Source of the DNA: Ignavibacteriales bacterium
GTDB lineage: Bacteria > Bacteroidota > Ignavibacteria > Ignavibacteriales > Ignavibacteriaceae
NCBI GenBank assembly: GCA_027349615.1
Contig: DAIEML010000015.1
Location: 1 to 18,154, forward strand
Reading direction: 5' to 3'
DNA: 18,154 nucleotides
Position numbers and translations under genes: made by a program. Shown here one piece after another: positions 1-6,448 of this stretch. The notes beneath the pieces were generated by a model. The model was not told where the DNA came from. It searched no databases and saw only the letters and a program-made list of their open reading frames with translations. The first letter of the stretch is position 1; each line of letters begins with the position of its first letter.

Positions 1-322
1 GAGAATCCGTTGAGTTAAGAACTCTAACAACTCTTGCACCTTGTTTATAATTTGCACCGAGGAACAACGGATCACGAACAAGTATTAAATCTATTTCCTG
101 GCTTATTGCGCTTAAAAGCGGAACAGCAATCAATTCAACAAGAATATGTTCCATCAATACATTTCCATATAATGTCTTTTGAAAATTTGTAGGTTTAATT
201 GGAGCGGTTACTCTGAATTCTAAAGGTTTAGTATCGGAATCAGTTACAAGAATCGCTCCCATTATTCCTTCATTGTTATCAAGAGAAAAGGTTTCTAAGA
301 AAGCTATTTTAGATAATGCCAT
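1..322 (-). CDS. Conserved-looking hypothetical protein, 3' end cut by window edge
   Basis: This is an open frame of 107 codons from an ATG at 322 to the left edge, with no stop, so the C-terminus is missing. The start is well supported: a perfect AGGAG lies at 329-333, six bases upstream, one of the best ribosome sites in the window. The protein begins MALSKIAFLETFSLDNN. The visible part alternates short beta-like and hydrophobic stretches (residues about 20-30, 57-70 and 78-90) and has no signal peptide or clear membrane segment. I do not recognise the family, and no catalytic motif is visible. It lies downstream of the RNA methyltransferase gene on the same strand but 234 bases away, with its own candidate promoter and an inverted repeat in between, so it probably starts its own transcript. 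Confidence is high that it is a gene; its function is unknown. Confidence 0.75.
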   Translation of the reverse strand, partial: MALSKIAFLETFSLDNNEGIMGAILVTDSDTKPLEFRVTAPIKPTNFQKTLYGNVLMEHILVELIAVPLLSAISQEIDLILVRDPLFLGANYKQGARVVRVLNSTDS

Positions 323-328
323 TTTGTT

Positions 329-333
329 CTCCT
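329..333 (-). promoter_or_regulatory. Shine-Dalgarno site of the left-edge gene
   Basis: A perfect AGGAG (minus strand) lies six bases before the ATG at 322. Most genes in this window have no such motif, so it fixes this start and suggests efficient initiation. Confidence 0.7.
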
Positions 334-362
334 AAATAATTAAAATTTTTTTCTGAATTACT

Positions 363-402
363 CAATCAAAATGATGATCAAATAAGAAAATAATTTTGAT
401 TG
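363..402. repeat. Perfect 10-bp inverted repeat (possible operator or hairpin)
   Basis: CAATCAAAAT at 363-372 is exactly complementary to ATTTTGATTG at 393-402, leaving a 20-base loop. It lies about 40 bases upstream of the ATG at 322 and downstream of a candidate promoter, so it would fall in the 5' leader of that gene. It has no uninterrupted T-run directly after it in the leftward direction, which argues against a standard intrinsic terminator for the RNA methyltransferase gene. An operator or leader hairpin is equally possible. AT-rich sequence yields such repeats by chance, so confidence in a function is low. Confidence 0.4.
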
Positions 403-419
403 GTAAATATTTCTGAAGA

Positions 420-449
420 ATTTTAGCATCAAGCAATTAGCAAAAACAA
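420..449 (-). promoter_or_regulatory. Candidate sigma-70-like promoter for the left-edge gene
   Basis: On the minus strand a TTGTTT (444-449) is followed after 18 bases by TAAAAT (420-425), about 100 bases upstream of the ATG at 322. The match to -35/-10 boxes is fair, but such matches are frequent in AT-rich DNA, and Bacteroidota often use a different -33/-7 consensus. Weak call. Confidence 0.25.
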
Positions 450-556
450 CCCCTTATTTTGAAAAGCCGCTCAACCTCGAATGAAAGAGATTTAAGTGAA
501 GGATAATTCTAGACAACTAATACAAATTAACTTTATTTAAACTAATATTGCAAGTG

Positions 557-1324
557 TTATTTTTCGATTGAAATCCTTGTTAATTGATGAAGAATTACTG
601 CGGAAGCACTAGCTACATTAAGAGATTCAGCGTTACCGATTTTGGGTATTGTAACTTTTTTCTGAGAAATAGATTTAATATTTTCTGAAGGCCCATTTGC
701 TTCATTTGAAAAAACTACAATTGTTTTACCATAGGCAGAATATTCTGCAATATTTTGTCCTTTAGTATCAGTATAAATTATGTCATATTCCGCTGATTTT
801 AATTTATTGAAAACTAACTCAAAATCTATTTTATCAAAAATATTTAAATGAAAGATTGAACCCATGCTGGATCGGATTGCTTTAGGATTATAAGGATCTG
901 CGCAATGATTTATTAAAACTAATTCTCTAATTCCAAACCAATCGCAATTTCTGATAATTGTGCCCAGATTTCCCGGATCTGAAATATTATCAAGGCAAAC
1001 AACTAAATCGGATTCTATTTTTCTTTTTAAATCAAGTTTACCAAAGACAGCGGCTATTCCTTGTGGATTAACAGTATCTATTAATTTTAGAAAATCGGAA
1101 TTCGGAATAATCTCAAATCTAATTTTTTCTTTTTGAAAATCTGAAATTATTTTTTTGTTTTCTTCATTAAATTGTTTTGAAACAAAAATAATTTCACATT
1201 CAAATTCAGATAATAAACCTTCATTGACTATCTTAATTCCTTCTACTAAAAATTTATTTTCTGTATCCCGAAATTTTTTTCTAAGCAAAGAGGAATAATA
1301 TTTAACTTCATTCTTGGAAAGCAT
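557..1324 (-). CDS. TrmH/SpoU-family RNA 2'-O-ribose methyltransferase
   Basis: This 255-residue protein is a SPOUT (SpoU) class methyltransferase that uses S-adenosylmethionine to methylate a ribose 2'-OH in tRNA or rRNA in the cytoplasm. Residues 1-95 form the N-terminal substrate-binding part typical of TrmH/RlmB-like enzymes (FLVEGIKIVNEGL near the start). The three SpoU motifs are all present: motif 1 DPGNLGTIIRNCDWFG (116-131) with the conserved Asn119 and Arg125; motif 2 VVFSNEANGPSENI (203-216) with Glu208; motif 3 IPKIGNAESLNVASASAVI (226-244), the knot that binds the cofactor. Length is normal and the enzyme looks intact. Its ATG overlaps the stop of the DUF971 gene by one base (TAATG), so the two are probably translationally coupled. 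The exact RNA target cannot be told from sequence, so no gene symbol is given. Confidence 0.93.
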   Translation of the reverse strand: MLSKNEVKYYSSLLRKKFRDTENKFLVEGIKIVNEGLLSEFECEIIFVSKQFNEENKKIISDFQKEKIRFEIIPNSDFLKLIDTVNPQGIAAVFGKLDLKRKIESDLVVCLDNISDPGNLGTIIRNCDWFGIRELVLINHCADPYNPKAIRSSMGSIFHLNIFDKIDFELVFNKLKSAEYDIIYTDTKGQNIAEYSAYGKTIVVFSNEANGPSENIKSISQKKVTIPKIGNAESLNVASASAVILHQLTRISIEK

Positions 1325-1665
1325 TAAATCAGATTATTATAATTTTCTTTTTTATTTGTATTTTGATTTTTACTTAGGTTTATCAAATAATCCCAAGAAT
1401 AAATACCAGTATTGTGCCCATCCTTCCAAGAAATTTGAATTGCGTATTCACCAACTGGAGAAATGTTTTGGATTTTATATTGATCAGGATGATTTAAAGT
1501 AGGTTTAGCGGGGCGATAAGTTTTTAATAGAACCGTTTCACCCTTACAACTTGCGCAAGGGCATTCATTACGCAAATATTTTATATCTATTACACTTTCG
1601 TTTTCATCGTTCCAAATAATTTTCAATTTAGATTTATCAATAATCTTAATTTGTTTTGGTATCAT
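1324..1665 (-). CDS. DUF971 / GBBH-like N-terminal domain protein
   Basis: This small 113-residue protein covers a complete DUF971 domain (the fold found at the N-terminus of gamma-butyrobetaine hydroxylase and at the C-terminus of some Mrp/HCF101-type Fe-S carriers). Family signatures are the block YLRNECPCASCKGE (30-43), with three cysteines at 35, 37 and 40, and the C-terminal block VGEYAIQISWKDGH followed by TGIYSWDYL (about 71-94). Many DUF971 proteins lack these cysteines. Here they could bind a metal or Fe-S centre together with His84, but that is inference. The molecular role of stand-alone DUF971 proteins is not established. The residues after about 95 form a short Asn/Lys-rich tail. 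The stop overlaps the ATG of the RNA methyltransferase gene by one base, which suggests a two-gene operon. Confidence 0.88.
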   Translation of the reverse strand: MIPKQIKIIDKSKLKIIWNDENESVIDIKYLRNECPCASCKGETVLLKTYRPAKPTLNHPDQYKIQNISPVGEYAIQISWKDGHNTGIYSWDYLINLSKNQNTNKKENYNNLI

Positions 1666-1858
1666 TTTGCGTTTTTACTATTCATAATTACAGAGCAATT
1701 TTAAACAAAAATTAAGTTGGTTCCAATTTTGCAGAAATAATTTATTATTACGAAACAATATTATTTGAATAATTTGCACAGAAAAATAAAAAATATTAGT
1801 TTTGCTACGGAAATTTGTTAATACAATTCAAACATTTTTCTAAATAATTAATAAAAAT

Positions 1859-1931
1859 GCTGGCATAGCTCAGCTGGTAGAGCAGCTGATTTGTAATCAG
1901 CAGGTCGTTGGTTCGAATCCGACTGCCAGCT
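1859..1931 (+). tRNA. tRNA-Thr (anticodon UGU)
   Basis: A complete cloverleaf can be folded. The acceptor stem GCTGGCA (1859-1865) pairs fully with TGCCAGC (1924-1930), with discriminator T at 1931. The D-arm has AGCTCAGCTGGTAGAGC. The anticodon stem GCTGA/TCAGC encloses loop TTTGTAA, so the anticodon is TGT (threonine). The T-arm is GTTGG-TTCGAAT-CCGAC. The 3' CCA is not encoded (TCA follows), so it must be added after transcription. It is the only plus-strand gene in the window, divergent from the DUF971 gene and convergent with the long glycan operon. A hairpin terminator starts two bases downstream. Confidence 0.97.
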
Positions 1932-1932
1932 C

Positions 1933-1968
1933 AAAAACCTCGTAGATATACTGTCTTCGAGGTTTTTT
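1933..1968 (+). terminator. Rho-independent terminator of tRNA-Thr, possibly bidirectional
   Basis: AAAAACCTCG (1933-1942) pairs over 10 bp with CGAGGTTTTT (1958-1967) around a 15-base loop and is followed by a T-run, a classic intrinsic terminator directly after the tRNA. The A-run on the left gives a U-run in the opposite direction, so it could also stop read-through from the glycan operon arriving from the right. Confidence 0.85.
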
Positions 1969-2269
1969 ATTATTATTAATTTTGATATCCTCACATATTT
2001 GCCAACATTTGATTTATTTAATTTTTTGTAGTTTCATGAAAGGTATTTCAAATTGATAATAACTACTAAACTTTATCCTAGAAATTATATATAAGCTTTA
2101 GTTACTTTTTTGCAAAATCATGTTATGCAAAATATTTAAAGCGTAAGTCAGTTATGGATATCCTAAAAGTTTATAGTCGAGGAATTCAAATTTGGAATTC
2201 TATCCACCCTAAAATTTAATTCAAAAGCACTATTGTAATTAGGAAGTGAATTTGATTTTCGGATATAAT
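1969..2269. other. Intergenic gap between tRNA terminator and glycan operon end
   Basis: About 300 bases of AT-rich sequence lie between two convergent transcription units. I see no open frame of useful length, no second RNA gene and no strong hairpin with a T-run close to the operon stop at 2270. The only structure is a loose palindrome made of two GAATTC words at 2182-2187 and 2195-2200. No copy of the tRNA 3' end was seen here, so there is no visible attachment site. Confidence 0.6.
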
Positions 2270-5113
2270 TTATAACTTATTCCAATTCAACAATGCAATA
2301 ATTTTTTCAACTTTTGATTGTTCTGCTCGCCAAAGTAAATAAAATAAAAGTCTATAGATAGTATTTGGTTTTCCGGAATTAATGAAATTAGATAAATCAA
2401 GTTTATCTTTTTTCTTTAAAAGAATATTTACAGATTCGAATAATCCTCGTTGATTACTCTTGGTAACTACATTATATTTTTTTTGCCGAGCTAATTTCTT
2501 TATTGTAAGAGAACAGTTTGCTGGGGAATAGCTATTATCCGCTAAATTAAGCATTGAAATATCTTCATCCGAATCACCAATTGCTACAACTATTCCATCA
2601 TTGTGCTTAACATAATTCTTAAATTTTAAAAGCGCATTTCCTTTGCTAGTTTCTTTTCCAACAAAATAAGTATCAGCGCTTCTATTAATTATTTTGATTT
2701 TATCAAGATGTAAAATATTTAACAAATCGTTTGATTCTTTTTCATTCAGTCCTTTAGTGCCAAATTTTGAAAACCGATAAGCCCTGATCGAATATTTATA
2801 ATCTCCATCTAAAAATACTCCGCTGATATTTTTTAAAGCTTCTCTCAATGCAGCTAATTGAAAATAAACTCCTTCATCAATTAAAGGTAATTCTTTCATT
2901 GCAATATTATCACAAATTACGCTACCATATTCTGCAATTCCTCCTTCAAATTTATAAGTTGAACAATAATTTTGAACATGTTCAATACTTCTTCCCGTAT
3001 TTAATATTATTGAATATGAATTAGCTTTCAATAAAGCTATTGATGCTAAGCCGCTTAATGTAGTATGCGGAAATCCAAAAATTTCGTTATCAAATACTCC
3101 GTCTAAATCTAAGAAGAAAAGTTTTCGTTTGAAGACTGGTATCATCTCAGTTTTTAAAATTCTAGAACAAAATTGATTCATTTTATAAATTAAAAAATTT
3201 CTGCTTTTCAAATATCGCTGATTCAACTCCACAACATTCGTATTTGAATTATTTTCTAATAATTTTTCTTCGGATTTGTTTTTTACAATTGAAGCATAAA
3301 GTAATTTATAAATAATGATTCGATCATAAATAGTTTCATCTCCACATTCACTAATATAGTTTGCAATAAATTTTTCTTCCTCAGTTTCGGAAAAATTAAA
3401 TTCAAATATTGCGGCAGCTAAATCATAAGCTGGATCAACAACATCGAGTTCGGGTGCACCAAAATTGTGTTGCTCAAAATCTGATTTTATAATCCCATTA
3501 CTTGTAACAATCCACTCATCTGGAATCATTTTCCCATCAATTAAGGTTGGAATAGTCTTTATGTTTTTTTTGAGCTCTTTCCTAAGTATTTTATATTTTA
3601 AATATCCGGCACGCACGCCGTAAGCTCTACGAAGGATACTTAAAATTTCGAGCCAACCCCAACTAATATTTGGAATATTAAATAAAGGATCTTCATTTAA
3701 TGAAAGCTTTTGAACACGCTTTGCGATATAAGAGGAAATTTTTTCAATATATTTATCAGAAATTATTTGATGATCTAAATGTCTCCCTTCAATCCATTCA
3801 GAAAATAAAATACCATTTCTGAGCCCAATTATTTTAGGAACAAAGTTCTGAAGTCTGATACCAGTTAAATATGCATGATAACCAAGCCAGCCCCAACCAA
3901 CACTTTTACTAATAATTCTTTGCTTATTGATTTGATGAATTTGATTTTGAGAATATATTTCAAAAAGTTTTTTCAGCTTTACTTGAAAGCTATCCGAATA
4001 ATGATTTTCAAAATTCTGATTAAGTAAATCAACAAAAGTATTTTTTCTAATTTTAATATTACTCCACTCTTCATCTGATAAATATTCATTCAGCAATTGT
4101 TCAATAGAGATTGAGTTAAGAAAATTATTTTTATAAAGTTCATGATGAAGTAAAGTTAAAATTTTTACATCTTTTGAATTCGATATATTAACATTGAGTT
4201 TAAATGGATGAATTGGTGCAAGAATAGTTATGCTTTTATCTATTACGCCAAACTTTTTAATAATATTTTGAACTAGACGAAAGCTGTTGCCGGTGTTTGA
4301 ATAATCGTCAACTAAAATAATGTTCGTATTTTTTGATATATGTTTTTTAAAGTAACTTTTTTCTTTTCTGTTCAATCCTTTTTTAGGCCTGATGGTTATC
4401 CAAAATGTTTTTTTATATCCGCATTGTTCAAGATAAACTTTTATAAGAGGAGCAAAGTAAGAACCTGCTGTTCTTGGGCCGATTACAATAATCTTTTTAT
4501 CCTTGTCAATTTCGCTTTTAATAAATTTATTTGCCAGAGAAATAACATCATGGTGAGTTAAGTCTTGACAGCGAAATCCTTCATTCAACTTCATCCTCCG
4601 ATTTAAAAGTTCAGTGGGCAAGAGGATATTTCTAATATTTAAAAACTTTGTTTTAAGTTCATTTATTTCTTTAAATTTTATATCGTCTTTTGATAAAAGG
4701 ATTTTGCAAAATTCTTCAACTAAATCTCGCCATTTCTTCTCCCATTTATTAACTAATTTTATTTTTCTATAAGAAATAATTGAATAAGGCAGATTTATAA
4801 GACTATGGAAGAAATTTTTATACGTTCTAAATTTAGAATATTTATCAATTAAAGATCTAATATCAAATGGTTTCCACGAAATAAAATCATTTACGATACA
4901 AGATATTGCACTGGCAAAAAGATACAAATTAATCAAGCTTTCTTCGCGCTGCCATTTTATTGATAATGTATGATATCTTTCAAGTTCCTCAAGTAAATGA
5001 TTAAAAAGATCTTTTAAGGTTAGGAAGGGATTTATACACCAATCATATTTAGAATAAAATTCATTTTCAATTTGATGTATTTTATTTTCTGAAATTAATT
5101 TCTGTTCTAGCAT
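2270..5113 (-). CDS. Triple-domain protein: phosphoribosyltransferase-like + kinase-like + HAD phosphatase
   Basis: This 947-residue soluble protein has no signal peptide. Residues 1-200 are mostly helical and unassigned. Residues about 205-300 resemble a type I phosphoribosyltransferase: KKIIVIGPRTAGS (206-218) and the PRPP-loop-like IILVDDYSNTGNSF (265-278) with the Asp269-Asp270 pair. Residues about 395-580 look like an aminoglycoside-phosphotransferase/choline-kinase fold. SDFEQHNFG (544-552) stands in for the catalytic loop (Asp545, Asn550), and LDVVDPAYDLA (556-566) supplies the metal-binding Asp. Residues about 660-900 are a Cof-type HAD phosphatase: DLDG (Asp669, Asp671), NTGRS (Thr706), Lys824 and GDSDED (Asp847, Asp851), with a cap of about 115 residues between motifs II and III. 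All catalytic HAD residues are present. The combination suggests PRPP-dependent ribosylation, phosphoryl transfer and dephosphorylation of one metabolite, but the substrate is unknown. It is the last gene of the operon, 87 bases after the GT2 gene. The HAD assignment is firm, the PRTase good, the kinase moderate. Confidence 0.85.
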   Translation of the reverse strand: MLEQKLISENKIHQIENEFYSKYDWCINPFLTLKDLFNHLLEELERYHTLSIKWQREESLINLYLFASAISCIVNDFISWKPFDIRSLIDKYSKFRTYKNFFHSLINLPYSIISYRKIKLVNKWEKKWRDLVEEFCKILLSKDDIKFKEINELKTKFLNIRNILLPTELLNRRMKLNEGFRCQDLTHHDVISLANKFIKSEIDKDKKIIVIGPRTAGSYFAPLIKVYLEQCGYKKTFWITIRPKKGLNRKEKSYFKKHISKNTNIILVDDYSNTGNSFRLVQNIIKKFGVIDKSITILAPIHPFKLNVNISNSKDVKILTLLHHELYKNNFLNSISIEQLLNEYLSDEEWSNIKIRKNTFVDLLNQNFENHYSDSFQVKLKKLFEIYSQNQIHQINKQRIISKSVGWGWLGYHAYLTGIRLQNFVPKIIGLRNGILFSEWIEGRHLDHQIISDKYIEKISSYIAKRVQKLSLNEDPLFNIPNISWGWLEILSILRRAYGVRAGYLKYKILRKELKKNIKTIPTLIDGKMIPDEWIVTSNGIIKSDFEQHNFGAPELDVVDPAYDLAAAIFEFNFSETEEEKFIANYISECGDETIYDRIIIYKLLYASIVKNKSEEKLLENNSNTNVVELNQRYLKSRNFLIYKMNQFCSRILKTEMIPVFKRKLFFLDLDGVFDNEIFGFPHTTLSGLASIALLKANSYSIILNTGRSIEHVQNYCSTYKFEGGIAEYGSVICDNIAMKELPLIDEGVYFQLAALREALKNISGVFLDGDYKYSIRAYRFSKFGTKGLNEKESNDLLNILHLDKIKIINRSADTYFVGKETSKGNALLKFKNYVKHNDGIVVAIGDSDEDISMLNLADNSYSPANCSLTIKKLARQKKYNVVTKSNQRGLFESVNILLKKKDKLDLSNFINSGKPNTIYRLLFYLLWRAEQSKVEKIIALLNWNKL

Positions 5114-5200
5114 AACTGATTAATAAAAAAGCAAAAAATATTTTTAATTTGGATAAGAGCTTACTAATTAAATGACCTAAAAATATTTCTATTTTGATAC

Positions 5201-6412
5201 TTAATTCATTAGTGTTTCTGATTTAGATTCTCTAGTTGTTCTTATCCAAAGATTTGTATGCCCCTTCTTTGCTAACTTAAAGTATAAAAGAAATTTCCAA
5301 ATAATAAATTTTGGCGCTTTGAGTAAAGCTTTATAAGCATCCGCATCTGCATGCGCAATATATAAACCTCCAAAAACATAAAATATTTGAAACATTAATA
5401 AGAAAGCCCAAAGCTCAAGAAGGAAAATATTTTTCTCAAAGCTAATAAGGAATAAAAAACAATTAAGCAAACTCATTAATAATGTAAATGAAAACAAATT
5501 TACAAATGCAGGTAAAATGAGATCAATAAAAGCATCAAAAAGTTTTAGCGATCTTTTCTTTATCGAATTAAAAAATAATTTCCCGCTGTATTTAATTAAT
5601 ATTGGAAATCTTCCAATTTCCCATCGCGCTCTTTGTGACTCTGCATTCGATGAATTAGCAGGCATTATTGCTTTTACCTTAGCTTCTGGTGCAAAAATAA
5701 TCGAAATGTCTTTCATTAAAAGCCTTAAGGCAAATTCAAGATCTTCAGTCTGAGAGAAAGCATCCCATGGATTTTTATCAAGCACATCAGTTGTAAAACA
5801 CATTCCATTTCCTCTTAGCCCAGCAGAGCATTTAATAACTTTTTTGCCTAGTGGTTTTGTAAAATTATATAGCAGCAAACCGACTCTTGTAATTTCTGAG
5901 CTCCATGAATTTTTTTGCTGTTCAACTAAATCTGAGCATTGAATTGCTTTTGCACCAGAGTTTAAATATAAATTTAATATTTGAAGTAAATTTTTTGACG
6001 CAATTGTGTCGGCATCCATAATAAAAAAAGCATCGTATTTTTTAGGGCTTAATAACAAAAAGTCGAAACACCATTTTAATGCATGACCTTTCCCAATTAA
6101 ATTATTATTGCTGCGTTCCAAAACTTGAGCGCCCATATTGGCTGCTATAATTGAAGTCTTGTCCGTACAATTATCTGCAATAACATAAGTATCAAAATAT
6201 TGGTCGGAATAAGCAATATTAAAAATACTTTTTAAGGTTTGTGAAATAATTAATTCTTCATTATGTGCTGGAATTATAACAGCAAAACGATTTAACTTTT
6301 TTGTATCAAAATTTAAATTCGATTTGTAGAAAAAAGCCAGGATAGCCAAAATTAAATTATATAGCGTGAAGACAGAAACTAAAATCAAAAAAGGAATTTG
6401 CACGAAAATCAT
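5201..6412 (-). CDS. Membrane glycosyltransferase family 2 (processive type)
   Basis: This 403-residue inner-membrane enzyme moves a sugar from a nucleotide-sugar onto a growing glycan on the cytoplasmic face. An N-terminal membrane segment (about 5-28) precedes the GT-A domain, which starts at FAVIIPAHNEE (43-53). The nucleotide/metal motif is MDADT (Asp133, Asp135). The acceptor-base motif is QTEDLEF (Glu223, Asp224), and QRARW (260-264) is the QxxRW motif typical of processive enzymes such as cellulose and hyaluronan synthases. Two further hydrophobic stretches lie at about 290-325 and 328-353. It is shorter than BcsA and has no PilZ domain. It lies 36 bases after the GH9 gene, which suggests a beta-linked polymer made and trimmed by neighbouring products. 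A non-processive transfer cannot be excluded. Confidence 0.93.
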   Translation of the reverse strand: MIFVQIPFLILVSVFTLYNLILAILAFFYKSNLNFDTKKLNRFAVIIPAHNEELIISQTLKSIFNIAYSDQYFDTYVIADNCTDKTSIIAANMGAQVLERSNNNLIGKGHALKWCFDFLLLSPKKYDAFFIMDADTIASKNLLQILNLYLNSGAKAIQCSDLVEQQKNSWSSEITRVGLLLYNFTKPLGKKVIKCSAGLRGNGMCFTTDVLDKNPWDAFSQTEDLEFALRLLMKDISIIFAPEAKVKAIMPANSSNAESQRARWEIGRFPILIKYSGKLFFNSIKKRSLKLFDAFIDLILPAFVNLFSFTLLMSLLNCFLFLISFEKNIFLLELWAFLLMFQIFYVFGGLYIAHADADAYKALLKAPKFIIWKFLLYFKLAKKGHTNLWIRTTRESKSETLMN

Positions 6413-6448
6413 ATTTAAGCCTTAATTTATATTTAAATATTTTTCAGT

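Noticed and set aside
1314..1502. 62-codon plus-strand open frame opposite the DUF971 gene
   Set aside because: It lies antisense to a protein with clear family motifs, has no ribosome site and no recognisable domain.
1811..1858. Promoter for the tRNA-Thr gene
   Set aside because: TTGTTA at 1815-1820 and TAAATA at 1841-1846 are 20 bases apart, too far for a standard sigma-70 promoter, and no clear -33/-7 Bacteroidota motif was found.
2182..2200. Two GAATTC words forming a loose palindrome
   Set aside because: Short, imperfect and not followed by a T-run; expected by chance in AT-rich DNA.
4340..4561. Plus-strand open frame inside the triple-fusion gene
   Set aside because: It is antisense to the PRTase-like region and is a shadow of that coding frame.
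5517..5753. Plus-strand open frame opposite the GT2 gene
   Set aside because: The minus-strand frame carries the intact TED and QRARW motifs here; the plus frame has no family likeness.
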